A DNA stretch of 64,000 bases from Nymphaea colorata (taxonomy: Eukaryota > Streptophyta > Magnoliopsida > Nymphaeales > Nymphaeaceae): contig NC_045146.1 in the NCBI RefSeq assembly GCF_008831285.2, positions 22,213,703-22,277,702 of the forward strand, read 5' to 3'. The notes beneath the pieces were generated by a model. That model was not told where the DNA came from and made no database searches. It was given only the letters and a program-made list of their open reading frames with translations. Positions 47,345 through 58,352 of this stretch are shown here, in pieces. A program made the translations under genes and the position numbers. The first letter of the stretch is position 1; every line of letters begins with the position of its first letter.

Positions 47345-48445
47345 TCAACTGAGATCATAAATTTTCGAATCTACTGGGTAGCAGCCCAGGATTCTGCTGA
47401 ATTTGGAGAACGCGGAGATCTCGGCGATGGCATCCTTCACCTTCGGATCCTCTGTGGTACCTTCAAAATCAACGTAGAAAGCATGCTGAAATTCGTCGGC
47501 TGAGCCCTTATGGACGTCTAATATTCTAACACGCTCTGCTTCAAAGTTATTCACTTCCAATTTCGCAAGGTTGATTTTTCGTGAGGAGAACACCGAGAGC
47601 ACCCGCAGCAATGGCTGCAAGCCACCTTCATGAGCAACGACCATGCTCGTCTTTAGAGTCCCTACCTTCTTGATCTTCTCTGGTTGCTTGGACAGGATCA
47701 GGAACCTTGTCACGTTCCATGATTCGTCCTGTACATCTTGTGCAAGAACTTGAAGGTGGTAAAGATCAGCAGCTCGAGGGCTGGCTATGGCAGCTGTGTC
47801 GAGCATGTGCTCTGAGAGCAGCAACTCTACAGCCCCTGCAGTATCATCGACTGCTTCCCGTGAGGCAGTCAGACCAAGGCGAGCAAGGCCTTGGCCACAG
47901 TGGGCCAGTGCCAGCGGATGGCTAATTACCCTCTTCACCTCCCCCTTTCTCACACCTGGTATTGCCAGTAAGCAGTAATGGACGAACAGGTTGATCTCCT
48001 GTGTGATGTGCAGGTTCCTTTCTAGCAACAGCTCATAGTTCCGGACCTTGTTTCCTTCCATGGTGCTTTCCACGGACATGACGGCGCGATCTGCTTGCCC
48101 TTTCTCGACGGCCTCAATGGCTCCAGCTATGGACCTGCATGGGACAGGGATGCAGTCCAGGCAGGAAACCATGGCCGCAGCCTCACTGTATGAGCCGGCA
48201 ACTCCTTGGTAAGCAATCCTAAGCCCTGCACTCTCTTGCTGACGGGCCATATCGGATTTCGATATGATTTCTTTCAGTTCTGCATGGCCGAGCGAGCTGA
48301 AGTAGCCGTGCAGGCTGCTGAGCGTGCTTCTGCTTCGTGAAGCAGAAATGGAGTACCAGATCCTCTCCATAAGATTGGACGATGGTACCTGAAATCTCTC
48401 ATTTTTTGGAAGTTTGCTCGACATGATGGGCATTTGGAGAGCCAT
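47345..48445 (-). CDS. ADT: Divergent arogenate/prephenate dehydratase-like protein
   Basis: Plant arogenate dehydratases convert arogenate to phenylalanine in plastids. This intronless frame encodes 366 residues, somewhat shorter than usual. Residues 1-70 are Ser/Arg/Lys-containing and could be a transit peptide. The dehydratase domain (about 76-255) keeps GVAGSYSEAAA, CLLAIPGVRKGEVKRVISHP, AVDDTAGA, DTAAIASPRAADLY and the catalytic NVTRF (T246-R-F248). A C-terminal ACT domain follows (about 265-355). Two important motifs are changed. The VENSLGGSI substrate motif reads VESTMEGNK (125-133), and the ESRP motif, which takes part in phenylalanine feedback binding, reads EVNN (297-300). The surrounding frame is intact, so this is not simple decay. 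It may be an enzyme with altered substrate or regulation, or a non-catalytic paralogue. It converges on the ARM-repeat gene. Confidence 0.88.
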   Translation of the reverse strand: MALQMPIMSSKLPKNERFQVPSSNLMERIWYSISASRSRSTLSSLHGYFSSLGHAELKEIISKSDMARQQESAGLRIAYQGVAGSYSEAAAMVSCLDCIPVPCRSIAGAIEAVEKGQADRAVMSVESTMEGNKVRNYELLLERNLHITQEINLFVHYCLLAIPGVRKGEVKRVISHPLALAHCGQGLARLGLTASREAVDDTAGAVELLLSEHMLDTAAIASPRAADLYHLQVLAQDVQDESWNVTRFLILSKQPEKIKKVGTLKTSMVVAHEGGLQPLLRVLSVFSSRKINLAKLEVNNFEAERVRILDVHKGSADEFQHAFYVDFEGTTEDPKVKDAIAEISAFSKFSRILGCYPVDSKIYDLS

Positions 48446-48531
48446 GGTGAAGCTCAGAGGATCACCAGATCTAATTCTCCACCAGCTACACCTCCACGGG
48501 AACTCCCTATCAGGAATGCTATTGATCAGAC

Positions 48532-48539
48532 ATATATAA
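48532..48539 (-). promoter_or_regulatory. TATA-like box of the dehydratase gene
   Basis: Read on the minus strand this gives TTATATAT, about 87 bases upstream of the start codon at 48445. Position and motif fit a TATA box with a short leader. There is no experimental support. Confidence 0.45.
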
Positions 48540-49190
48540 CAGAAACAGGGGGCAGGGCCTCAATTATTGGGGTAGAAACTTTGAACAGTTTCCTTTAAGG
48601 CTTGTAAACTTAAATACTCGGGTTTAAACTGCTTGATATTTAGTATCAGTACTTGTCTAATGGATTTTTTGTTTCACGTATTATTTATCCTATTTGTTTG
48701 ATTTCTTGGAACTTTTATTTGGGGTATTGAGAACTTGATAGGCGCAAAATTTCTCCCAACAGGGTACTAAAGTTCCATATTAACACCAAAAATTCTGACA
48801 TTAAAGTTCAGTGTTTGTCTGCAGCTGAAACTTTCCATTAAAATTTGAACTAGAGTTTCAGCTCTACAGTTCCTTGTATTCAAATGGGCTCTTAGTAAAC
48901 ACGGTTAAGTATGCTGCCCGGCACCGAGTAAACATGCCGTATGGGAGATGAGTTCTTTTGACGTGGAAAAATCTGTGGCCTGTCATTGGGAGAAGTTCTA
49001 GATTTGCTTTCCCATTTGAAACTTGCCCAATGCCCATGGCGCATGCAGTTAGCCCACCATGTCTTTGAACAAAAGTTGGAAGACAACTGTCCCTCTAACT
49101 GAATTTCAGGAAGGAAAAAGGTATATGGCACGCTGTGGATTCTTCTGCAATAAATTTCTGAAAGTTCTTTGGAGTTTGGTAGTCGGCTGC
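48540..49190. other. Intergenic, nothing supported
   Basis: No open frame with a recognisable domain is present, and no clear repeat. Confidence 0.45.
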
Positions 49191-49227
49191 TGTCTGTAGA
49201 TGTTCTTTTGGGGGAATTGCTACTTCT

Positions 49228-49650
49228 TTGGCCTATCTTCTAGGAGTGTTTTTCTTGGGGAGGGACAACTTTTCTTGTTTTCAAGTCAGTGTTCGAACCA
49301 ACATCGAGATTTGCTGTCGGATTCTTGCTATCTTTTGTTCAATTTTGGTGGCACAAAGGCCTCAGTCTGTTTGTCGTTCTTATTCATATACTTTCTTGGC
49401 TGTGTACCAAAACAAAGGTAAGAAAAAAAAAAAATGGCCCAGAGTTGACGAAGGAGAATTTCCTCTTGTGGGCTTCCTGTTTGACAAACGGGAGAAATCT
49501 TTTACTGTCTTGGAGGCAAAGCAAGCGCGTCCAAGTCGTGGAGAAAATTCCCGTTTGGTTCTGACGGTTAGGGAGGGGATCACGTGGTCACTTGTCGAAC
49601 CTTCTAGAAACTCACTTGGGGTTGGTCGCTCACGTAGCATGGACTGTTAG
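49228..49650 (+). pseudogene. Possible retroelement open-frame remnant
   Basis: This is a 140-codon frame. Its second half (VDEGEFPLVGFLFDKREK, SFTVLEAKQARPSRGENS, RLVLTVREGITWSLVEPS) is charged and protein-like. Its layout faintly recalls the N-terminal nucleic-acid-binding region (DUF4283 type) of plant retroelements. The first half is hydrophobic and probably not coding. The identification is by general resemblance only. It is immediately followed by a (TA)n run. Confidence 0.2.
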
Positions 49651-49674
49651 ATGATTGTCCCTCTCTATCTCTCT

Positions 49675-49677
<3 letters not shown>

Positions 49678-49732
<55 letters not shown>
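49678..49732. repeat. Microsatellite (TA)n
   Basis: This is an uninterrupted alternating A/T run of 55 bases. As in the 5849 and 11371 tracts, a CT-rich stretch precedes it (ccctctctatctctctg). Confidence 0.95.
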
Positions 49733-49736
<4 letters not shown>

Positions 49737-51159
49737 GACATTTTTGAGAATTTAGGGTCTGATATATGTATATCTAACATAATGACATTGCTTTTTTATT
49801 CGGGATAACTTGAAAGCGTCAACAAATTAGGTGGATTGGAATTCAATAGCTTTAATAATTCCTGGTTGTGAGGCTGCAACTTATAAGAAAGGATACTTCA
49901 TCAATGTAAAGTTAATGAAAGAAAATTTATCAAAAAACTTTTTTGCTTGTTCCTATGTATTAAAGGCCTTGATGCTTATGCTCTTTTTAAAGGCCAAATT
50001 ATTTCCTTTGGAGGCAACAATAAGAAGAAGGAATTGTGAAGCTCGTTTAACTTAGGAATTGCGAAGAGTCCTCAGCTGAAGACCCAGCATCAAATCCCAC
50101 CACCGCCAGTTTTAAGATGGAATTGTTGAGGGCGGTCAAGTGAAGGAAGGCTCTGAATCAAATCCCAGCACTGGCACTCTCTCTACATGAATGAGTTCAT
50201 CTTTAGTGGAAACTGTGGATGTTATGATCTCTTTTGTTTATCAAATCCATGAATCTCTACTGGGGAAATAAGGGTTTGACTTCAAATCCATAGGTCAAAC
50301 AAAAATCGAAATCCCTGTTGAAACACATCAAATCTAAGATCTAAAGCCTAATATCACAGTATTCCTTGCCAATCAAAAGCAAAAGAAAAAAGGAGAAAAT
50401 AATATGGTATTTTCAAAGCAGACAGTCTTTATCAGCTACCAATTCTGTGTGCCAAGAAGTTTTTTAAGGAGAACAAAAGGGCAGAAGGATAATGCACGTG
50501 GGAAAGTTAGGAAAAGCCTTTGATCCGCCATTCTTGATCGGTGCATCATGAACAGTGACGTCCTTTCCTTGCAACTTAGCTAACGGTCACATTTGGAAGG
50601 GAAGATGAGCTGCTACGCTGATCATGACTCGCTACTCCGTTTTATAGAAGTTAATGCAATCCAACCCTCGGTGGATTGGTGGGAATCCGCAGTTTGGGTG
50701 TTGGAAAAGTTTTCCATGGTGGAAACGGAAAGCATGTTTCACTCTCAGCTAATCGCTAAATTATTCCTTACCAACATTAGCTCACCTAGCAAGTAACTTA
50801 TGAAAGTGAAAGTGAAACACGTAAAGGTTCTTCCTCTATAAGGCAGGCAAAAGATGAAAACCAATGTATCGTTTGTTTCTTTTCTTGAGAAAATGGAAAT
50901 TTCAATTCATGTTGTCGCCGACCAGGAATAACCAAAGTACAAGACAGGCATAAGATGGATACAGAAATAGCAACAGTTCACAGCCTCTTGATAAGATGTC
51001 GATAGCATATCTCATGGTTGTTGGCATGCACACAGTAGAAGCATTGAGGATTTGACACACCAGCTTGGGTCAGTGGCTGGTAAATCGCTGGTTGTTAGTT
51101 TAAGTGGCATGTGTCTCAATTCCGTGTGCAAACCGACACAACCTTGGCCCCTCATAAAC
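49733..51159. other. Intergenic, nothing supported
   Basis: A partial internal repeat (atcaaatcccaccaccgcc near 50090 and atcaaatcccagcactggc near 50158) suggests a small local duplication. No gene is supported. Confidence 0.4.
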
Positions 51160-51164
51160 CTTCT

Positions 51165-51628
51165 TGTAACAGCCCCTACAATTTAGTCATATATTGAAAA
51201 TGGTAGGAGATCTTCAAAAGTTTATAAAAGGAGTTATTAAAGTGGTTATTTGTTGTGGTTCCTACTTTTTTTGGAGTTAGAGCGAAAACTATTAGGGAGT
51301 AGGTTGAGATTTGCTTGACCAGAGGAATGCGTTTAAGAGTGGGTCAAGTAGTAACAATGATATCAAAATATAGTTCAACACTCAGACCTGGGTTCTCATT
51401 TGCATAAACGTGTGTGCCTTAAACGGGATGTAGTGTAACACTCCAAAAAAAAGTTCAGTAATGTATTAAAGATTGTGAGAGATCTTGAAAGTCTTATAAG
51501 AGAGGTTGTTAAAGTGATTAATTATACTGGTTTCTAACCTTTTTGAGGTTGAAATCGAAATTATTAAGGGGTGGGTTAAGATCTTCCAGATCAGGAACCC
51601 GAATTCGAGAGCGGGTTGGATTGTTACA
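51165..51628 (+). mobile_element. TRIM retrotransposon, complete, 464 bp
   Basis: Two direct terminal repeats, 51165-51356 (192 bases) and 51434-51628 (195 bases), both start TGTAACA and end in AACA or TTACA, giving TG..CA ends. They share blocks such as gagatctt, gttgttaaagtg and ggttgaaatcg with many substitutions. The 77-base interior starts with TGATATCAAAATA (51358-51370), which matches the plant initiator-Met tRNA primer-binding sequence TGGTATCAGAGC at 8 of 12 positions, with only G-to-A and C-to-T differences. The element is flanked by a perfect 5-base target-site duplication, CTTCT (51160-51164 and 51629-51633). The left repeat carries a TATA-like tttataaaagg. It has no coding capacity, so it depends on proteins from other elements. 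Confidence 0.85.
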
Positions 51629-51639
51629 CTTCTTGTTAC

Positions 51640-52036
51640 GAGCCACCCAAAAGTTCCATCCAACGCTGAAGCAAAACAAGCCCAAGTTGGGCTTGGTTCA
51701 CATGTTGTTTGTTCTAAGGTTCAGTTTATATGGACTAGTCTTGTAGTCAGACTTGCATGCTTTCAACTGAGCTCTGCAGAACTTCAACTGCCATGAAATT
51801 GGTTGTGGTTCATTTTGACAAACTTTACTAGACCTAAGGGCGGAACTAAGGGGCAGGTAGAATGCATCTCTGACCCTCTTCCTTATGCCCCCTCCCCCAC
51901 CCATTGAAGAGAGAGTTTTGTACGTCGTTTTATGTATGTAACGAGCTGTATGCCGGATGTAAACCCTACTATCAACATATACATTTACTTTTATGCCCAA
52001 ACGTTGCATATGCATGTATATGCGATAACAAATATG
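51640..52036. other. Intergenic, transposon-like debris
   Basis: A scrap near 51835-51900 (aagggcggaactaaggggc, then ccccctcccccaccc) resembles the GC-rich end of the dispersed repeat family. No gene is supported. Confidence 0.35.
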
Positions 52037-52039
52037 GAT

Positions 52040-52358
52040 GAAATAACAAATAAGTATAAAATAATATTTATAAGATAACAAAAGATTTATGAGATAATGC
52101 AATAACAGAAATGTATGAGATAACATTAAATATAAGTATGGAATAACATATATGAGAAAATAAAAGATTTAAGAGATAATGAGTTAAGAGACGGATGTGT
52201 GAGATAATACTAAACATAAGTACGAGATAATATTTATGAGATAATAAAATATTATGAAATAATAAAATAATGAATGAATGTGTAAGTGCTAAAACATAAG
52301 TATGAGTTCATGTTTATGAAATAATAAAATGCCTATGAGATAATGCTATGAGCGGTGC
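52040..52358. repeat. Degenerate minisatellite, about 83-base unit, four copies
   Basis: Units begin at about 52040, 52117, 52201 and 52284. Each contains gagataa(c/t), an acataagtatgag-type word, aataatatttatgagataa and a unit end near gaatgtgt. Units are about 77-84 bases and differ by many substitutions. The gagataa word also repeats within each unit. The stretch is strongly AT-rich, with no coding meaning. Confidence 0.75.
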
Positions 52359-53330
52359 ATAAAATGAAAACATTCTTTTACTGCTTAAAAGGGTATATTG
52401 GTCACAACGATATGTATATATGAACTGACAAATTTTACCTTTATTGAATCTCCAAATCTTCTTTTTGCGGTTTACTTTTTTTGTCCATACAAAAGGTTTC
52501 TTTTTTTATTCAGCATGGATATTTTTTTTTATTATTAGAATGACATAAGAAATTACATACCGAGGAGTGACACATGTAGCAACTTCACACACGGTGGCCC
52601 TTGGGAAACAAAATTTTAATGTGACCCCTATAAAACTTTTGAGATATTTTGGTGGACCAAAAGAAATTTTATTTCCCCTCCCCCTCTTGTCTCTTTTGAA
52701 ATGAAATGTTGTTGTTGGGTAGCCTCACCTAACTCGAATACCTGATTTGAATTGTAATGATGTGTGGGACATTGGTCCCCGTTCAGTTTCAACTTTATGA
52801 AACACTTTATACTAGCAACTACTTGGGCTACTTTGATTTGAATTGTAATGCTCTCTGGGACGTTGGTCCTTGTGCAACACTTTATACTTGACATTACATT
52901 AAATCATAACTTTAATTAAGAAAAGATGGCAAATGTATATGTATTTAACTAGGCATTCAAGTTGGAAACTTATTTATTTAAAGACAATGATCACAAAGGC
53001 AATATAATACACATACCTAAAATTTAGAAGCCAGTCATCCGTGTGAATTGTGCTTAACCCGGACAAATATTCCATGTCAGCCTAATTGGGTCGAGCTTCG
53101 ATCAGATCTAAAGGGATGAATCCAGATGCAGTCCTTGATCCATGTCAGGTTGAACAGTTTTAATGGACGCACATTATATTAATGTCGGATAGGCCTCAGG
53201 TCCGAGATGTATCCATAAGGTGTGTGTGTGTTCGCTGGCCTTATGGATGTTCGAAGCTTGGATGCATGCCACGGCGATCAAGGATGTCCCTTTCACTCTT
53301 GCTTTTTTTTTTTTCAAATTTAGATCCTGA
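52359..53330. other. Intergenic with repeat fragments
   Basis: A short piece at about 52596-52660 (ggcccttgggaaacaaaattt, gacccctataaaacttttgag) resembles the dispersed repeat family. A local duplication is seen at 52745-52800 and 52835-52885 (tttgaattgtaatg, gggac(a/g)ttggtcc, caactttat or caacacttta). No gene is supported. Confidence 0.4.
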
Positions 53331-53333
53331 CGT

Positions 53334-53394
53334 TTCTCTCTCTTTCTCTCTCTCTCTCTCTCTTTATCTATCTATCTATCTATCTATCTATATA
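53334..53394. repeat. Microsatellite (CT)n(TCTA)n
   Basis: A CT-rich run (53334-53363) passes into about six TCTA units (53366-53390) and then TATATA. Confidence 0.9.
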
Positions 53395-55002
53395 TATTTG
53401 AAATTAGGGGTGTCGCTATAAAGACGCCCTCAAGGTTCCACCACCGCCTTTTGAACATGTATCTAAAATCTACACGTGAAGTCCGCCACTGCGGTCCATG
53501 CAGCCTTGATATGTGGATTTCAACATTCTCACACATATGTAAAATTTGTAGATCTCAACTCTCAACTACTTAATTGGTTAGACTATAGTCAAGACGCGTT
53601 TTTTTTCGAAGAAAATGTCATAAATTAAATGACCGTTTAAAACTAAAAAAACTTTTTTTAATGTTAAAAATGCTTTTAAAACACGTTTTTTTCATCTTTT
53701 TTTTTATTTTTTATGCCAAACAGTTTTTTTTTTATTTTTTATTTGTTGAAAATCTACTTATCTTTTGATGTTTGTTTTATTAGTTTCTCACTTATTTTAT
53801 TTTTCTCTTATTTTTAGTTTTTTAAAAAATTTAAAAGTTTATTGTTCTTTTTTTCAAGTTCACCATATTATATCTAAGAAAAACCTCGCTGTTTAAAACT
53901 CTGAAACATTATTTGTGACTATGGTTAGAACATTCTATATTAGCGGATATCTAATAAACATAATCAAAGTTTTTTTTTTCATTTTTGTGTTTCAAAGATG
54001 GAAAAAGAAAGCTTTTATATATAACTAATTGCGAACCTAATCAAAAGTTGAGAAACAACTGCGTCCTTTTTGTTAACCAGGGATGGAGCCAAAGGGGCGC
54101 CGGTGCCTCCCCCAACCCCCCTTTTAAACTAAAAGTGATCCTAGCTCCGCCCTTGTTATTAACTATCAAAATTGTTAGGTGCCCTTTTAATAATATTAAG
54201 ATCTATGTACTGTATGCATTTTTTTTATTGCCACTAAAATTTTGGATGTTTTTTTTCTCAATTTTCCTCAAAAAGTAGGCCACCTTTGTACAACACCTTA
54301 TTACAAATAATTCATATAATATAACAAAATATACCATGGCTAACATATTTATCAGCTATTATCTTTAAAGCAAATGATAGGCTACTAAAAAACTCATCTA
54401 AGGATGCATAAGAAGGTGTGTTTTGGGAGATCCTTAGTTTAAACAAGTTGAATATCTTAATAATAAAATCCATACTACATGTTAAAAACCATAGATTTAA
54501 AGTTAAATGGAGAGAGGTCATCAATAAGAGGTAGGTCTATGATCATACCAGATCCTTTGGATATGGCTGCTCTGGATTTGGTAGAGAGGCTGTTAATACA
54601 CAGCTCCATTGGATCTCTGACCTGCACAATGCTGTTATCGTTGGTATGGTTTCCTGTCACTTTGCTTATTCATATGGCATATAAGACGATACACATTGAT
54701 AAATATCGGCTCGTGTGCTCCTTTTTTATCTTTTGAATTAAAAAATAATCTAAAATAATTCAAATTGATTGACGAAAAATGAGATAAACTGATGTTGGCC
54801 CTGTATTGTATCGGCAAGTGCCCAATATAACACATATGGACTGGTACAAGCTGACGTTAACAACATTTAGACTCAAGGGCAAAGCTAAACACTGGAGTGT
54901 GAATGTGGGCAACTGCTAGGGGCTGACCTGTGTTGGACTTGGGAAGTATATGAATAGGTTTCGTGTATAACGTTTCTTACATATCCAACTTAGCTTTGTT
55001 GC
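53395..55002. other. AT-rich intergenic DNA
   Basis: Poly(T)-rich sequence fills 53600-53980. At about 54078-54180 (gggatggagccaaaggggc, ggtgcctcccccaaccccc) there is a GC-rich scrap of the dispersed repeat family. No gene is supported. Confidence 0.4.
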
Positions 55003-55076
55003 TATTTAACATACTTTGATTGTATATAAAACTATGAAATATTTAACATACTTTGATTGTATATAAAACTATGAAA
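55003..55076. repeat. Perfect 37-base tandem duplication
   Basis: The unit at 55003-55039, beginning tatttaacatactttgattg and ending aaactatgaaa, is followed directly by an identical copy at 55040-55076. Identity of all 37 bases suggests a recent slippage or repair event, or an assembly artefact. Confidence 0.95.
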
Positions 55077-56053
55077 AAGATTAAGTATCATATCATTTTA
55101 CATCAAAATTTAACTTTTTTAAACTTTAAGATTTTATTTTTGTGCCAATGTGTTAATTATGTGTCTTTCATGTGAGGGAAAGGTTAACAACCCACCACTT
55201 GAAAAAGAGGTTCGAAGGTCTCATCATTTTCAGGCATTTGGGGTTTTGGACTGTGTCAATGCCTAGTGAGCAGCGAGACCCTTCAACACTAGAGAACACC
55301 GCATCTTTTCCAGCGAAAGGAATAACAGCAATAGAAATCTAATCAGGAACTTGCTGTCTACATATCTCAACCAAACCAACTATGCCACGGCCATTGAATC
55401 ATTATGTGGTTTTGTTATTTGCCCAAATGTTTCTTGAATTTTAAATTGTTGTGGGTATAGTCTCCTTGGGATCTGATACTGCACTGGGGAGCACAAATGT
55501 GTCCGAAAACCGATTAGATACGGCAGAAACTGAACAATTTTCATTCGATCAACTATAAACCAAAGAGAGGTTCAAATCAGATTAATTGTTCTAATCTTGG
55601 ATGAATATCCCCATCTGATGGTTAGCGTTTAAATACTGAGACCACTTGATATGAGAGAGAGAGAAAGAGATGCAGATTCTTAGCTTTGAAGCGTGCACGG
55701 AACACGGTGGCGAGGCCCACTTTGAGATTCATAAAACAGCAAGCAAGGGCTTAGATTCGAAGAATCCATTTGCAAGTAAGACGATGACATCTTTCTTAAT
55801 TGAATGAATCTCTTCTGCGGGTCCCCATGTGACGAACGACGACCTCCTTCAATCATTTGCCGAAAGAACCCAAGCTCGAAAGCAATAAGAAAGAATCCTG
55901 GCAATCAAATGTAAGCAGAACAAATGGGGAGTGCGTATTTCTTCTTCTTTTCATGTCGCTAAATCCTACCTGACATGGTTCTCGATTAATTCGTTCTCTC
56001 CACCTGGAAGTAACGATTGCAACTGATGGTTCTTTATTGGGCTCCCAATAACC
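55077..56053. other. Upstream region of the RING-H2 gene
   Basis: No gene is supported up to about 55680. A gagagagagaaagaga stretch lies at about 55654-55670. The last few hundred bases are presumably promoter and leader of the gene starting at 56054. Confidence 0.4.
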
Positions 56054-58352
56054 ATGATTGATTCGGAAAAGAACTGGCTGGCGATTATTATTGGCTTTGG
56101 GATTGCTTTGGCGTTCATCGTGTCTGTAGGAGCTCGATTGATCTGCAGGACAATCGAGGCACGGATGGAGCAGCAGAGAAGTTTGCAACGAAGTGTGGAG
56201 TTGGTAAATATAGTTCCTGATTTGGCTTCTTCGTTTTGGTTTACTTCGCTTATTTTGGTCTGCAACTGATTATGAGATTCAAATTAGGCCATATATCAAG
56301 GGCAATGCGCTTCTTGGTCCCTTGTGCTTCTCCTCGCCACCTAAGCATGGTCCTGATGTTTGCTTTTTCTTTCAACTTCCGAACGCCCTTTATGGGAGTT
56401 GATCTGAGTTCATGACGTCATTAACAGTAGTTATTGCTATTTGGAGGAGGATTGTTTCCTAGTCGATTTCTTTTAGCTAAGCTGTAATTGTAACCTGTTT
56501 GTTGCAAGGAGTTTGATTTGCCTCCTGCTTCATATTCTTCAAGGTGGCAGAAGCTTTTACAAAAAATCTTGCATAAGTTGCTCGGAGAAAATAAGCAAAA
56601 CCAGGCGTGGTTCTGATAAATCATACTTTTGGTTGGTTAGGTCCACATGTCCTCTTGAGTAGTATTTTTACTTGTAAAAGGCTTTTCCGGTTCATATTTT
56701 GGGTCTTGGACTTCTCCTCTAATGCTGCAGTTGTTGACTAATGGTAAAAGGCCAAAGAGAATCCTATGCTGTAATGAGAAATATAGAGCTTTCTTCTGTA
56801 ACGAGGACACACAAGGAGAATTCTGTGGAAGTTGGTCGCTACTTGCCTATATAACATTATAACGTCTATTTCACGAAGTTGATTTTTTGGCAGTTTTCCT
56901 TTGCTTTTGTGGAGAGTTTCTTTCTTTAAGATAAGTAAGATAAGTTTGTTCTTTCTTTTCTTGATCTGTTTTTCGTGCTCCTCTGCTTCTATCCAGTCTT
57001 TCGTTTCGCAGGCTTCTGGTGTTGGTGGTGCCTATGTGAGATTTTAGAGTATTTGGGATTTAACTCAACGTATCTTATGATGTGTTCATTATACGAGAAA
57101 AATCTCTTCAGAGTTTTTAGTTTCTTCCCGGCAACTAAGAGAGGAGCATGTATCACAATATAAATGCAGGATGCCGGCCGATTTTGTTTACCTGGCAAAA
57201 TAGATTTGATGAAGACGTACATAAATAACTAGATCCTGTTCTTCCTCCAATAATTCCTTTTTCACCTTACTGTTGAGAATACTTTCTTTTTATGATTCAG
57301 TCTTTCTGATTAATGTGTAGCGTGATTTTTGTGTATTCTTTGGTTTTGAGAGCCGTCACTATCTCCAAATTAATCGTAATCCAAAACCTTGTCAACAGAG
57401 GAGTACTGTTCATGAAGTGGAACAAATTGTTATTACAACTGTTCCTACAACCAAGTTCAACAGTGATGATTTCTCTTCTGAAGAAGATGCCCAGTAAGTG
57501 TTTTTTTTTCTCTTTTTTTGTTTACGCTAGATACTTTCTTCAGGTTTGTTTTCTGGTCTCTTTGTCGTCTTTAAGATGAGGCATCTAGAGCCCCTCTGTC
57601 AGTTCTCGAAGAGAGCAAGCTTGCTTCATTGATTGTCTAATTAATTCCGTTCACTGATCAGGTTAACTAAATGCTTTCAATCATCATCTTGTCACATGCA
57701 CATGCAAGGCCATAAGCATGACTCTTTCTACCCATTTTAAGGGGTTGAGTTTGCAGCAGTGAAACAGTAGATTCCATGATATACCCTCATTAATGAACAC
57801 ACACGTCATTAGGATTTAGGAGTTTATGCTTGCTGGTTTGCAGCACGTTACGGACTAACAGCGAAAAAGAAAAGAAAATCTACCCGCACAACCATCCGGT
57901 TTCTTTCATATAGACAGTAAGAAAGTGAACAATCTATACTGCTGAAATAGAAAAGTTCCATTCATTCCGCTTGTTTTTTTTTTTTGCTGCATATTCAGTA
58001 ACCTGTGCAGTTTTCCAAGTAAACACAATGAATCAGTAATTAGACAGCTGAAGGCTATAAAATACTCAAGTATTCTCCGTCTTATCTGTTTCTTATAAAT
58101 ATCTCCTGCATCAGGTGTTCCATCTGTTTAGGAGAGTACCAAGAAAGGGACATTTTGAGGTTTATGCCAAAATGTGGCCATGCATTCCACGTCATGTGCA
58201 TTGACAGGTGGATATTGAAGCAGCGAACTTGTCCCATCTGCCGTTTATCGCTGCAGGACATTTATGATGTGCAGGATTCAACATTTCCAAGATTGGATAT
58301 GGCTATCCATGCAGAAACTCCACCCACACAACTACAATTGCTAGGAGCTTAG
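56054..58352 (+). CDS. Membrane RING-H2 E3 ubiquitin ligase, ATL-like
   Basis: Three exons join in frame: 56054-56203, 57399-57493 and 58115-58352, giving 160 residues. One N-terminal membrane helix (about 8-27, WLAIIIGFGIALAFIVSVGA) is followed by a short charged stretch and a polar linker. The RING-H2 domain has every ligand: C83-x2-C86-x15-C102-x-H104-x2-H107-x2-C110-x10-C121-x2-C124. It has the conserved Trp114 and Pro122, which contact E2 enzymes in RING ligases, so it should be active. One helix plus C-terminal RING-H2 is the ATL-like layout. The clear GLD motif of canonical ATLs is not seen, and ATL genes are usually intronless, so I call it ATL-like only. Such proteins mark substrates with ubiquitin at endomembranes or plasma membrane; the target is unknown. 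The first intron is about 1.2 kb. The donor after exon 2 is A|GTAAGTG. Confidence 0.85.

Noticed and set aside
51165-51628. The TRIM being a Cassandra element carrying a 5S rRNA-like sequence
   Set aside because: I looked for the 5S internal promoter within the terminal repeats and did not see a convincing match.
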